DNA of 64,000 bases from Macrostomum hystrix (GCA_950097015.1 CATNEN010000001.1:11554001-11618000), one strand, 5' to 3'. Shown: positions 21,755 to 32,433, counted from the first letter of the stretch. Numbers and translations: made by a program. The notes: generated by a model from the sequence alone, not told the origin.

Positions 21755-22700
21755 TGTAGAGAGTAGTAAAATATGCCATTTGCTTAAACGCGCTACTTAA
21801 AGTAATATCACAAGGAAACCTTAGCCATAACGTTTAATCTATTTTTAGAAATGAGTCATGCGCTATTTTTAGAAGCAAAGTCATGTGACATGAAACCGGA
21901 GAACCGGTTCTCGACAGCTGTATTTGCTTGAATCCCAAATATGGTAATGTTCACCTGAAAACCCCCCAAAACGCAGCTGAACAAAGTTTAACCTCACTGT
22001 GCAAACATGTATGCCGAAAGTAAACACCCGGTCCAAAACCGGTTTACCCCAAAATTTTACTATAAATACAAGCGAAAATCCAAGCTGAAAATTCAGACTC
22101 GGACCGGTCCACCGGACTTAAAAACATCTTACGAAGAAGGGGACTCATCTCTGAGGGAAAGACAAGTGATAAGCGCTTTACTAGACAGAGTTATTTATTG
22201 CTAGCAGTCGTTGTTGAATTGAACTAAGTTTACCGAGAGCCACATATCGTCGATACTTCAGAAAGGCCTCCTTGTTTCCTAGGATACTAGGAAGATCCCT
22301 AGACACTAGGAAGATCCCTAAGACCCTACAGGATTATTTGTTGATTGATTTGAGTTATCCGTTATATTTCGTAGGTAACGAAGAAGACCCCCTTCAGAAG
22401 GACCTATTATAGCGAGACACAAGAGAGATTTCGATTGTTCACTAGGGCGCACGTTCTATTGTTAATTCCGAGCTCGAGGACATTGTTAAGAATTCTGATT
22501 CGCTCTCGTCACCGGTTGACCTACAGATACGATTTAAGCACAGCGTAGAACAGCGGTCCGCTTTGCAACTTTAGACTTCCAAAGAGAAGAATACTCATCA
22601 GAAGCCCACTACACAAGCGAATAAGAAGCGAAGACCCGGCTGGACAATGGATAAATCGAGATTCGCGCGGAAGACATCAACCTCAGTAAGTGTCACGTGA
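21755..22700 (+). mobile_element. 3' LTR of the RING-bearing gypsy element (right end uncertain)
   Basis: It begins TGTAGAGAG immediately after the purine tract. It contains a TATAAATA box near 22061 and a 3' part rich in promoter-proximal motifs. No second copy is present in the window, so the right boundary cannot be fixed; similarity to the neighbouring Polinton begins at 22781. Confidence 0.45.
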
Positions 22701-22774
22701 CTTTCGTAATTCCTAGGCAATTGTTCCCCATTGTCTAGAAGTGGGAGTTTCGTGTGTCTGATCAACACGAAAAA

Positions 22775-22780
22775 CTCTTC
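22775..22780. other. left 6-bp target-site duplication of the Polinton
   Basis: CTCTTC immediately before the terminus AGTAGTATGC. The identical CTCTTC follows the other terminus at 47446-47451. Six base pairs is the usual Polinton/Maverick target duplication. Confidence 0.85.
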
Positions 22781-23057
22781 AGTAGTATGCGAAAGGGGCT
22801 ATCTGGGACAAAAATTATCGCAGCCTACATAATCCACAAACTATTAACTTTAATATCCTCGAAGATATCAGGATAAATAGGGTCCCCGCCTCTCTCTCTC
22901 AAAAATCGGTCTCCATATTCTAAATTCTCTACTTTTATATTCCAGATCAGTTTGTAAGTTGCATTCTGGGACACAACGTTTACGCAGTCGCCATAATACA
23001 GTATTCTCATTATTACCGAAGGGAAAAAAGGCCCCCCTTCTGAAATTCTTTATCCAC
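22781..23057 (+). repeat. Polinton left terminal inverted repeat
   Basis: Matches, as reverse complement, 41916-42191 plus 47438-47445 with only scattered differences. The inner limit is taken where the two copies stop matching (TTTATCCAC here, TTTATACAC there). The first gene starts seven bases further in. Confidence 0.9.
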
Positions 23058-23063
23058 AAATCA

Positions 23064-23686
23064 ATGGATGTTGAAATGCAAGCAGGCGACATCGTTTATA
23101 TCGAAAATCTGGAGAAATTCATCAAGGCAGTTTTTTCTAGTAAAGATCTTGACGATTGGAATGTTTGGGTCGATAAATATAATGCAATTGCTCGGACACC
23201 CTTCGCGAAGCCAACTATCAACAGTCGGCTAGCGAAAACTGCCGACAAGCAATCGCAAATCAGCAAGACTCAGGACGAGTTGCGCAAGGCCTAAAAGGCC
23301 AACGGTGAGCATGTGCCTGAGCATTCTCTACAAGAATTTGAGCAGGGCACATTCAAGATCGAAGCGGTGCTTCTACAGATCGCCAACCTTAATAAACTAG
23401 TTGAACGGCGTGGTAAGCAAGGCTTTACAAACGGCCTATAGCTCGGCAGGATCTTTCTGAAAATGGAGCGGGTTCTTTGTAAGGAACAGTTCAACGAGTT
23501 AAAAGACGTGCGCCGTTTACCAGCCAGTGGACCAACTTTCTGATGAAATTGGCTGACCAGGCTGAGAAATATCCGGTGCTACTAAGATCTGCAATGTCCC
23601 TGCACAAGCTAAAGTCGATGATGGCATACTTGTCAGAGGCCCTGGTGAAGCTGCAACAGGAAGTGGACGAAGACGAATACTTGTGA
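23064..23686 (+). pseudogene. Polinton first ORF, hypothetical helical protein, broken
   Basis: From the ATG at 23064 the frame encodes an acidic start (MDVEMQAGDIVYIENLE), then Lys/Gln-rich helices. It is interrupted by TAA at 23292-23294, TAG near 23440 and a frameshift near 23515; helical sequence then continues in another frame to a TGA at 23684-23686. Total length would be about 205 residues. No known domain. It is the gene nearest the left terminus and runs toward the minus-strand PLA2-like gene. Confidence 0.5.
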
Positions 23687-23705
23687 CTTAACAACAAAAT
23701 TGACA

Positions 23706-23897
23706 CCCACCTCAAATTTCGAAACCACTGGTTTCATTTTCTAGGGTGGTTGTTTCACAAGTATGCCATTTTGATTGCCCACCTCAAAATTTGAAACCAA
23801 TGGTTTCATTTTCTGAGGTGGTTGTTGGAACAGTGCAGGATTCAATTCACCTACCTCAAAATTTGAAACCAATGGTTTCATTTTCTGAGGTGGTAGT
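23706..23897. repeat. three tandem hairpin-forming repeats
   Basis: Three copies (about 23706-23750, 23778-23822, 23849-23897) of a roughly 45-bp palindrome: CCACCTCAAAATTTGAAACC, a short centre at AATGG, then TTTCATTTTCTGAGGTGG. Arms CACCTCA/TGAGGTG and GAAACCA/TGGTTTC pair within each copy, and 70-bp spacing separates copies. They lie between two convergent Polinton genes, so they could serve as shared transcript-end structures. Confidence 0.8.
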
Positions 23898-24171
23898 TGG
23901 ACTAAAATAGAAAATGAGCTCGGGAGAGCGTAGACGAAAACGGAGTGGCTAGGAGTTGTTCTGCGTGGTGACTGAAAAAGCAAAATTGGGGAGAAAAAGC
24001 TGGCGCTTACCCTGAAACCAGCTGTTTCTGTTGCTGCTGTTTTATATTGTTGCATAGAATTAGTTAAAAGCAACTATGAAAGGCATTCTGTCTTCTGCTG
24101 CAAGGCTGTGTAGTTACCCAGAATTTTGAGGTCGCTGTATATGATTTGCCACGTCGCTTACCTTGCTTGCT

Positions 24172-24616
24172 TGAATCATTCTGCTCTCTCAACCCCCAGC
24201 TCTTTCAGCAGAGCTCCAAGTTCTTTACTTGGAGCATTCAATACAAAGCCCACCCCCCAATCCCCAAACCCAACTTTGTCTTACCAAAAATTGCAGCTTT
24301 AACTAGCTTCCGAGCGATCGATTCCCTCCACCAGCTTGAAGCCCCCATATTGTCTAGCATTCTGAGAATTTCTTTGTCCCAGCGAGTCTTCTCCTCTGGG
24401 AAATCCTTATACTTAATATCATGCCACATATAGACAGTCTAGCTCGCTCACGGGCTCATGCCCAGGATTTGGATTATTGTTTTTATCTAGCTGTATTTCA
24501 AGCGGATTCAAAGACCCGCAATATTTGTAGCCGGGAATTGTCCAGCCTTTGTTTGGATGAGGAAGCTTTTCTACCAGTCCATGTGAGTCTAAGTTTCCAC
24601 CAGAGCGTTGCATCAT
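24172..24616 (-). pseudogene. Polinton phospholipase A2-like protein, 2-bp deletion
   Basis: The minus strand encodes a segment with a GYKYCG calcium-loop-like start and then the HDIKY motif with the catalytic His-Asp pair of PLA2 enzymes, followed by a basic helical tail. PLA2-like domains occur in Polinton-related elements and in parvovirus capsids, where they open endosomal membranes. The usual GPG after YCG is replaced by GSL. Compared with the copy at 48188-48576, two bases are missing just before the His-Asp codons (about 24430), which splits the frame into 24419-24616 and 24238-24429. The tail also has a stop near 24238. Confidence 0.65.
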
Positions 24617-24644
24617 TTTTATAAAAAAATGTAATAAAAAAATA

Positions 24645-25646
24645 ATGGCAGATCAGAAACTTCAAAAGCTCTACTACAGCGACAAATGATTCTTTGTAGG
24701 AAAAATGCAGTCACCAAACTCGCAGAACTAAGTAGTGAATCAAAACAAACAGTTGAAAGATGGCTCTCTAAGCAAGCAGTTTACCAAGTCTATTTCCCAC
24801 CTGTTAAATTTACAAGACCTCACTTTAACATTTATAAACCTAATGAAGCGCACCAAGCAGATCTTCTGTTTCTTCCCAATGACTCAGGCTACAAGTATGC
24901 GCTCACAGTTATAGACATTGCCTCCAGATATAAAGAAGCGAGACCACTTAAGACTAAGAAGTCAGAGGCAGAAGCAGCTGCCCTCCAAGACATTTACAAA
25001 AACTCACTGCTCACATACCCCCCAAACCTTTATGACTGATCCTGGCAAAGAATTCATGGGTGCAGTCAAATCCCTTATGGAAAAGAACAATACGAAAATG
25101 CGCTACGGAAGAACTGAGCTCCATAGAGACCAGGCTTTTGTTGGAAGATTCAATCTAACTCTAGTAAAGAGACTTTTTACAAAGCAGACAGCTGAAGAGC
25201 TGAAACTAAAAAGTGGCCAATACTATACCAAGTGGACAGAAAGACTCCCCGCAGTAATAAGTCAACTGAACAAGGAAGTATCTCGAATGACAAACCCGAA
25301 ACCAAATACTGCCATCAAACAAGACACAGTTAAATCAAAACATCACAATTTACTATCTAAAGCTCCCTGGCGTTTATTCTCCGGAAGTTCTTACATCTTA
25401 CTAACTCTGAATTCGTTCGCTTCCTTTACTTACCAGCTGGAGAAGGACACAAAGAAAAGAGCAACAGACCCATATTTTAGTATTGACGTACTTGTACATA
25501 AGATAAACAGGCATTTCACATCAGCATCCGTTTATTACTATTTTCTATCCCAAGACTTTAATTCAAAAGCCCCCACACGATCATTCACAAGGGCTGAGCT
25601 TCTAGTGATTCCACATGACACAGAAAAAAATAAATTAAAAAAATGA
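24645..25646 (+). pseudogene. Polinton retroviral-type integrase, frameshifted
   Basis: The ATG at 24645 starts a frame that breaks at about 24687. The main body reads 24686-25039 (first catalytic Asp in HQADLLFLP, then ALTVIDIASRY) and, after a frameshift in a C run near 25020, 24918-25646. The second Asp lies in FMTDPGKEF. The helix that normally supplies the catalytic Glu reads HRDQAFVGRFN, with Gly (GGA) where related integrases have Glu (GAA). A further pair of compensating frameshifts lies near 25390-25460, before the RRATDP-like chromodomain region. It is not a working enzyme. Confidence 0.85.
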
Positions 25647-26077
25647 TTGAAACCAGAACCGTGAATAAAATCAGCAGAATTATTGACTCTAAGAAGCCAG
25701 GTGTTGTATCAATTAAAGGTGTCAGAGTCAAAGTAGATCCAATCCAGCATATGATCCATTGTAACAATCAAACGCACGATATCACTGATGAGAAGACAGG
25801 CGGGATTCTTCCTTTGCTAACTCTTATCCCCATCATCGCAGGTGCTCTTGGTGCTGCAGGAGGTGTAGCCGGCGGAGTTGCATCAGCTGTGAAGGCTGGC
25901 AATGACAGAGCACATCAACAAGAGATGGAGAAAATCGCTAGAGAAAAAGGAGTCAGAATCGGAATGGGTAGTTGTGGATCAGTTGATGAATCAGTTGATG
26001 AATCAGTCAGAAAATCAGAAATCGTTAAAGCCATCATGACACTGCATAAAGCAGGATTTACAATACTCCGGATGTGA
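25643..26077 (+). CDS. Polinton small protein with Gly/Ala-rich hydrophobic segment
   Basis: An intact 144-residue protein whose ATG overlaps the last bases of the integrase frame. Residues about 52-88 form a hydrophobic, Gly/Ala-rich stretch (LPLLTLIPIIAGALGAAGG) flanked by charged sequence. Two tandem SVDE words are followed by an amphipathic helix. This resembles the small hydrophobic or membrane-active virion proteins found beside the integrase in Polinton-like elements and pX/pVI-type adenovirus proteins in layout only. Function is inferred from position and composition. Confidence 0.55.
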   Translation: MIETRTVNKISRIIDSKKPGVVSIKGVRVKVDPIQHMIHCNNQTHDITDEKTGGILPLLTLIPIIAGALGAAGGVAGGVASAVKAGNDRAHQQEMEKIAREKGVRIGMGSCGSVDESVDESVRKSEIVKAIMTLHKAGFTILRM

Positions 26078-26198
26078 AAACAGAACAGAACAGAATCTGC
26101 TCTCATAACTATATTTAGCACGTTGGCAGTAGTTTGCCATACTTTACACTTCACTTGAGGGTGACCACCCTAATTTTTTAATTAAATTTTCATTAAAA

Positions 26199-29100
26199 AT
26201 GCCTAAAGCAAATCCAGAAAAAAATGTGTAGAATATTTCTTTCAAAATAATTGTCCTCAAGCTCAATCGTTTCAACAAAAAAGTCAAGTTCTGCAAGAGC
26301 TTTGCAGGCAGAAATTCAATCAAGATCCAGGCTACCTCTGGAGCTATGCAATGCAGCAAGAAATTATTAATCAGCTTCAGCATTCAGAGCAGTACACACC
26401 GGTGAAGAAGCCGGCGACTGAGCACCAACAAAAGAGCCGCAGCTTAGTCAATAAGTATGTGACACTCACAGGTCAAAATGTGTCGAAATACCCACAAAAT
26501 AAGCAAGAGCAAGAAGATCTAGAACGTACAATCCACCAGGTTGAAGCAGAGCTACAAACTGAAGACCTTAAATTTGCACAGAGAAAATTCATAGAGCATT
26601 ATATTGAGTACACAATCCAGGAAGACACCACAAATTCCCAATCCGACATTTACGACCTCAAAGACAGAATTAAATCAGTAATTTATCACACACTGAAGTC
26701 ACGTAAGACCTTCAAACTTCAGTTATCATTCAAGATTGAATTTTACATGCCTGCAAAACCCACTGAGCGTCTTGAACACTACTACATGACAACTAAAGCT
26801 CTACCCTTTAATCCCACTGACACACAGGATCCATTTCTTCAAGAGATCAGTAAAAAGATTGACGCCTTTACTTCCAGAGGATCAGGTTGGGTTGTCAATG
26901 GCATTCAAAAAGCTACAGTAATGATCATGAAATATGACCCTCTCAAAGCTTCATCATATATTGAGCTCCCGAAAATGCTAGCGAGTAAAAAGGCTTGCAT
27001 CAATGTGCAAAATTATGACCAATGCTGTGCACTATGGGCCGTTTTGTCTGCAATATTGTATGAGAAAGATCGAGCCCACCCAGAGAGAACTTCTCATTAT
27101 AGAATGTAATTTGACGCAAAAGTTTTAGAATGCCATGCTGAAGGAATTTCCTCCAATAGAGGCGGCTTGGCAATCGATCAAATCCCAAAGCTAGAGGAAG
27201 TCTTTAACAAAAAAAATCAGAATCGCAGTCTTTGAATAGAATGAGAAGAGCGAAAAAGTACAATTAGTCAGAGCCAGCAAGAATATCCTAGATCCTGAAG
27301 GTAGGCGTCGCATAGATGTCGATCTTCTAATCATAGGTGATTTGCGAGAAAATGCCCACTACGTTTGGATTAAAGATCTTTCCAGGCTCCTCCACAAGCA
27401 AATGAACAATCATCATGAACCGGTAGCAATCTGCCGTCTTTGTCTGAAGTATTATAGTGGACCCGATCGTTATGAAAAACTTAAAGAGCACGAACTGACC
27501 TGTGAAGATCATCCAACCAACTGCACACTTCCAACGGATAAGTATCTCAGATTTAAGAGTTATCACAAGATGGAAAAACTTTATAGTATACGCTGACTTT
27601 GAATGCACTATAAACCCTGAAACCAATAAGCATGTCCCAAATTCTGTTGCGTATCTCTTTATTGGAAGAGACTCTAATATTTGATCAAACTACTTCTTAG
27701 GTGACCAGTGTGTTGAACAATTCATTTGCATGATGATGGAATTACAGAAAAAGATTGCCGCCATTCAGCCTGTTCCAATAATTATGTCCAAGCAAGATGA
27801 AATCGACTTCGAATCTGCAACTCATTGTCACATCTGCCGAAAGCTTTTAACACACTCTCTGACAAACCACACGGTCAGAGACCACGATCGCTTCACATGA
27901 AAATTTAGAGGGGCAGCTCATAACATCTGTAATCTGAAACTACAGAAAACATCCACGACCTTACCATTTTCTTCCATAACGGAAGGGGATATGATTATCA
28001 CTTATTGGTTGAGAAGCTGGGTATGATACCAGGCATTAAACTAGAATGCAAGCAGAGAACAAAGAAAAGTTCAAGTGAATTGATATTAAGCAAGATTCAG
28101 GCAAGATTAAGATCAAAGATTCGTTCCAGTTTCTGGCCGCAAGTCTCGATGCTTTGAGTAAAAATCTCAACGATGACCAATGCACTTATACCAAGGTGCT
28201 GGCAGATTCCCCAGATTCATTTAAGCTTCTTAGAAAGAAAGGTGTCTACCCTTATGAATGTAATCATGTCTTTGCCAAACAATTACCACCCAAGGACAAG
28301 TTCTTTTCAAAGCTAACAAACTCTGGGATTTCTGATGAAAATTATGAGCATGCTCAGACTGTTTACAAACATTTTAACTGTCGAAACTTTCTTGATTATC
28401 ACATCATTTATCTTTTAGATGTCTTTCTTCTTGCTGATGTATTTGAAACATTCAGAAACACCTGGTACTCTGCTTATGGTCTTGACCCCGCTCATTATGT
28501 GTCTTTGCCTGCTACCAGTTGGGAAACATTGCTTAAAATGAAATGGGATCGAAATCCCAACTGGTACATCGAGCTGCTTACAGACATAGACATGTACAAC
28601 TTTATATATTCATCTAAGAGAGGTGTCATCTCTATTTGTGTCCATAGGCATGCAAAGGCGAACAATCCGTATCTAGAAGACTATAATAAAGAAAAGCCTT
28701 CAAACTACATCATTTACCTGGATGCCAACAACCTCTATGGTTGGGCTATGAGCCAAGATTTACCTTTTAGATATTTTAGGTGGCTAACAGAATACAACAA
28801 AGACTTTTCAATACCTGCGATCTATGAAGTTGATGTTGAAATCCCATGGGAACTTCACGACGATTTCTCTGACTTTGCCCCCTTCCCTGAGAACATTAAC
28901 TGTCCAAAGATAATCCAGTACAATGATGGAAGCTGGCGGTTATCAACAGAACAAGAGCGTGTGAAGAAATTGACACAAAATCTCATGAACAAGACACGCT
29001 ATAAAATCCACTACAAACTGTTGCAGTATTTTATCTCCCTAGGCTGTAGGGTCACGAAAGTTCACAGGGCTCTCGCATTCACAGAAGAAGCGTGGAATAA

Positions 29101-29965
29101 GCCATACATAGAAAAAAACACCCAGTTTAGAACTAAAGCAACAAACAACTTTGACAAGGACCTGTTCAAGCTTGCAAACAACTCTGTCTATGGCAAGACC
29201 CTAGAAAACTAACGCAACCGCACGAACCTGAAACTCGTTACCTGTTATGAGTTTGGTGTCATTCAGACAAGTTTATCAAAGCCCACTTTCAAAGAGCTTC
29301 ATATCTTTAATGATTACTTGGGCGCCATACTGTTCTATAAGACTAAAGTTACCCTATGCAAGCCGATATTCAGAGGTGTGACTGTACTCGATGAGTCGAA
29401 GCGCCTGATGTATAAATTCTTCTATGACATGAAGCGACAATATGGTGAACAACTGAAACTTCTATATACTGACACAGACTCCCTAATTCTAAACATACAG
29501 ACTGAGGATGTCTATCAGGACATGTTGAATCAAAAACATCTGTATGACCTATCCGAATATCCAGAGTCCTTTAAGACTTTGAAAGGCGATCAAGTACTTG
29601 ATACAACAAATCAAAAAGTTGTAGGAAAAATGAAGGATGAAACGGCTGGCACCCTCATTACAGAGTTTATCGGTTTGAGGGCAAAGTCCTATTTTGTAAA
29701 AAGTTGTAAGTCTACCATTAAAAAATCAAAAGGAATCCCAAAACATGTTGTTAAAAACGATCTCCATGAAGCTTCATACAAGGACGCATTGATCAATAAT
29801 AAAAGTACTACTCATGAATTTATGAAACTGCAGTCTAAGAACCACAACATTCACACAATTCAACAGAAGAAGATAGGCCTCTCAGGTGCCGATAACAAAC
29901 GACATATCTTTGATGACAACATTAACAGCCTACCATTTGGACACTATAGATTAAATAATTTGTAA
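26199..29965 (+). pseudogene. Polinton protein-primed family-B DNA polymerase, several breaks
   Basis: From the ATG at 26199 a frameshift within 40 bases precedes the long N-terminal domain (to about 27109, with SGWVVN and INVQNYDQC). Next come a Cys/His zinc-finger-like region (about 27430-27520), exonuclease motif I (YADFECTI near 27590) and motif II (HNGRGYD-type, about 27975). The polymerase part has motif A-like DANNLYGW (about 28722), motif B NNSVYGKTL (about 29175) and motif C YTDTDS (about 29465). Frames change near 27110, 27590, 27680-28150; an in-frame TAA stands at 29210-29212. Such polymerases copy the element from a protein primer bound to the termini. All catalytic motifs are visible but the gene is inactive. 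Confidence 0.9.
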
Positions 29966-29970
29966 CAAAA

Positions 29971-30462
29971 ATGTGTAAAAAAATGACAACCAATATTTAT
30001 TTAGAAGAGCTAGCTCAGCAATTAAAAATCCCAAACTTCCGAGGAGTCTTTATGAAGGATACACTGCCAGAATCCCTACTAGAAAAAGAATGTAGAATCA
30101 TGAACTTTGACCCTGCAGAAACGCCAGGTTCTCATTGGGTTTGTTGGGTAATTGATCCGAACCGTAAACACAAGTACTACTATTTCGACAGCTATGGAAC
30201 TGCTGTACCTGAACAACTGAGAAATTATATGAGCGCTGGACATAAAATATACCGCTCAGATTTTATACTCCAAGGGCTTAACAGTGATGTTTGTGGTGAG
30301 CTGTGTATGACCGTTTTGTATGCAATGACCCACACCCGAAAGAGTTACAAAGAAATCATTTTAGGGCTGAAAAAATATTTTTTTAACAAAAGAAATAGAA
30401 ATGCATCACACAAACCCTTACATAACTGTGAGAGAAATCATTGGATGTCTAGAGCACTATGA
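29971..30462 (+). CDS. Polinton adenain-like cysteine protease
   Basis: A 163-residue intact frame starting five bases after the polymerase stop. It has the adenain/Ulp1 arrangement: NFRGVFMKDTLP, catalytic His in GSHWVCW, acidic residue in YYYFDSYG, and catalytic Cys in SDVCGELC preceded by a Gln-containing QGLNSD stretch. These proteases mature capsid proteins in adenoviruses and, by inference, in Polintons. It is one of few large Polinton genes here without a break. Its 3' end overlaps the next ORF by 62 bases in another frame. Confidence 0.85.
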   Translation: MCKKMTTNIYLEELAQQLKIPNFRGVFMKDTLPESLLEKECRIMNFDPAETPGSHWVCWVIDPNRKHKYYYFDSYGTAVPEQLRNYMSAGHKIYRSDFILQGLNSDVCGELCMTVLYAMTHTRKSYKEIILGLKKYFFNKRNRNASHKPLHNCERNHWMSRAL

Positions 30463-30577
30463 AGATCTTGAACTGATCGAGGCTTCATATAGTTATTCTC
30501 TTCCCCATCTGCTTGCTATCTGCAGACACCTTATTAGCGATTTAGAAAATGAAATACAGAAAAGAAAAGAACACTGA
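30401..30577 (+). CDS. small overlapping Polinton ORF, 58 residues
   Basis: It opens at an ATG inside the protease gene and ends at TGA 30575-30577. The product starts MHHTNPYITVREIIG and continues as an amphipathic helical protein with Leu/Ile/His, ending in a basic-acidic tail. No family recognised. The overlap with the gene on each side (62 and 29 bases) is the tight packing expected of virus-like elements, and the frame is intact while neighbours are broken. Confidence 0.4.
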   Translation: MHHTNPYITVREIIGCLEHYEDLELIEASYSYSLPHLLAICRHLISDLENEIQKRKEH

Positions 30578-30860
30578 CTTTGAAGTTTACTTGTCAAGTG
30601 CTCGTCAATTAAAATCAATTATTAAGGTGAAGTTACAGTTGGCTGACGTTGCCAAGTGGTACTTTAGCAAGCCTTCAGTGTATCCGAGATGTCACCCCCT
30701 TGTTCAATCTCTAATACGTAAAGTACTCTATGCACAAAGGATGGGATTTCCTATAGACGACATTCCTCTTCACGGAACTGAGTATGAACATGACTTGGAA
30801 GAGCTTTCTACACTTTATTCTGAGGGGTATTTACCTTATGTTGAGATGCAAGATGTATAA
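30549..30860 (+). CDS. Polinton hypothetical protein, 103 residues
   Basis: Starts at an ATG inside the preceding ORF. The product is basic in its first half (MKYRKEKN) and acidic at the end (EYEHDLEEL), with a central helix-rich part and no known domain. It ends seven bases before the stop of the convergent minus-strand gene at 30868. Confidence 0.4.
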   Translation: MKYRKEKNTDFEVYLSSARQLKSIIKVKLQLADVAKWYFSKPSVYPRCHPLVQSLIRKVLYAQRMGFPIDDIPLHGTEYEHDLEELSTLYSEGYLPYVEMQDV

Positions 30861-30867
30861 TCTTTTT

Positions 30868-31265
30868 TTAGGTCCTGTTCATTTTCGCGACATGCTGTTT
30901 GAACACATTCTCCAGATCATTTCTTAGCTGGCTCATTTCATCAATGGCATTTAGATTAAGCCTTACTCGCTGTTCATAGAAGGCTTGAATTTTTTAAACT
31001 CATCCTCTGAAATGCACTTGTCCTCAATCGCCTTTGAGATGTACCCGATGATAGAGCTTTGTACTGATTTCTCGTTTGTTTGCTTCGCATGTAGATGCTT
31101 TAGCTTTTGTCGTCTGTTCCGTGATAGTGCTCCTGTAACTGCTGAAACCAGACCACATGTGCCTCCAACAGCTCCGAGTGGAATGGCGATTGGCGCAGTG
31201 ATTACAGGAATTGTTGAAACAGCAGCTGCTGATCACGATAGAACAGATACAGATCCAAGAAGCAT
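30868..31265 (-). pseudogene. Polinton Gly/Ala/Pro-rich hydrophobic protein with helical tail, broken
   Basis: On the minus strand, a hydrophobic segment rich in Ala, Pro, Gly and Ile (about 31230-31120) is followed by a basic stretch (SRNRRQKLKHLHAK), then an ISEDEFKKF-type helix. After a frameshift near 30990 a coiled tail ends at TAA 30870-30868. An in-frame TGA at 31235-31233 cuts off the start. Proteins of this layout are familiar to me from Polinton-bearing invertebrate genomes but have no assigned function; a membrane-interacting virion role is a guess. Confidence 0.45.
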
Positions 31266-31537
31266 ATTAAGGTAATCGAAGACCTTGCACTGGCTATTAT
31301 AGCGCTTCAGTTTCTTGGTATTATGATCAATTTGCCGTTAAATATCATCTCACATCTTTTGAATCTCCACCAATCTGAATTGCTGCGAGTTGCAAGTGAA
31401 TGTAACTGGGGTTGGGTAAATGGGTTGGTAGTTTGAAGGAGCACTATGTTGGTAGTTTGAAGGAGCACTAGGTTGCTCATGATCATATAGAGTTTATTTT
31501 TTCTGACATTTTTTGAACGAAAAAATATATATACTTT

Positions 31538-32242
31538 TTATGACCTTTCTCGCAAATCTGTTGTACGCCTTGCTGCCTCTTCTGATGGTCCATCAGATAC
31601 TCTTGCTTCTTCAATGCCAATGTCTGGCAGATTGTGCAGTCTCTCTAGTCGGCTGAGTCTTCTTTTCGTTTTCCCCCAGTCGCTGTATATCCTATTCAAA
31701 TACTCAGTGTGCCTTGTTACGTTTAGCCCCATGGGTCTTATTGTTTCCTTTGTTTTATTTGCTAGTCTCTGAAGAGTTGTTATATCTGACTCTGCTGCTG
31801 TGAGTCGCGAACTCAATCTATTATGCACAGTGCTTGATCTTAGCATAAAGGCTTCTAAATTTCGAACTTTATTTGAATTTTCTGCTACTCTTTCTTCCAC
31901 CAAGTTTGCTCGATTATCAATGGCAGTTCTCAGAGTGGCGATGTCTGATCTCAGAGTGCTTATCGCTGCAACAAGAGTATCAAGTGCATCCCGATCACGA
32001 ACAAACTGTAAATATAGTATGTCAATCTCTTCCTTCCGCTTTGCTACTCTCAACCGCAGGTCTTCCATGTTTATTTGTTGTTGGTGTTTTGCCCGCTCAA
32101 GGGCTTTCAAGCGATCTTTAATGAGTTTGATTTCTGGAATTTTTTCGTCAAAATTTATATAACGCCTGTCAAGGTAAGAAAGATGAGCACTAGTGAGTGT
32201 GCTTCCGCGATCCAACGATTCACCTGCAAAATGAATAGACAT
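31538..32242 (-). CDS. Polinton long coiled-coil protein
   Basis: An intact 234-residue frame, rich in Leu, Arg, Glu and Asp with heptad spacing through most of its length (for example KDRLKALERAKHQQQINMED and the later RLTAAESDITTLQRLANK), ending in a charged tail. No transmembrane segment. Intactness among broken neighbours and position in the structural half suggest a trimeric fibre-like or scaffold protein, which is inference. Its ATG lies 26 bases from the ATG of the divergent heptapeptide ORF at 32269. Confidence 0.55.
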   Translation of the reverse strand: MSIHFAGESLDRGSTLTSAHLSYLDRRYINFDEKIPEIKLIKDRLKALERAKHQQQINMEDLRLRVAKRKEEIDILYLQFVRDRDALDTLVAAISTLRSDIATLRTAIDNRANLVEERVAENSNKVRNLEAFMLRSSTVHNRLSSRLTAAESDITTLQRLANKTKETIRPMGLNVTRHTEYLNRIYSDWGKTKRRLSRLERLHNLPDIGIEEARVSDGPSEEAARRTTDLRERS

Positions 32243-32268
32243 TTTTCAAAAAGTAAATCATTTAGAAG

Positions 32269-32433
32269 ATGTCTTCTTGGGACTTAGATGTGTCATTTCG
32301 AGACTTCGATGTGTCTTTTTGGGACTTAGATGTGTCTTTTTGGGACTTAGATGTGTCATTTCGAGACTTCGATGTGTCTTTTTGGGACTTAGATGTGTCT
32401 TTTTGGGACTTAGATGTGTCTTTTTGGGACTAG
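32269..32433 (+). CDS. heptapeptide-repeat ORF, (W/R)D(L/F)DVSF units
   Basis: A 54-residue frame from ATG 32269 to TAG 32431-32433. After MSS it consists of tandem seven-residue units WDLDVSF, with RDFDVSF variants at the second and fifth positions, encoded by a 21-bp DNA repeat (GGGACTTAGATGTGTCTTTTT). Because the unit is a multiple of three, every copy keeps one frame. Alternation of aromatic, acidic and hydrophobic residues would favour a beta-strand or fibrous fold. It diverges from the coiled-coil gene. Whether it is translated is unknown; no similar protein comes to mind. Confidence 0.4.
   Translation: MSSWDLDVSFRDFDVSFWDLDVSFWDLDVSFRDFDVSFWDLDVSFWDLDVSFWD

Noticed and set aside
22007-22204. 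65-codon plus frame in the gypsy 3' LTR
   Set aside because: It lies around the LTR TATA box, has no domain and is of a length expected by chance.
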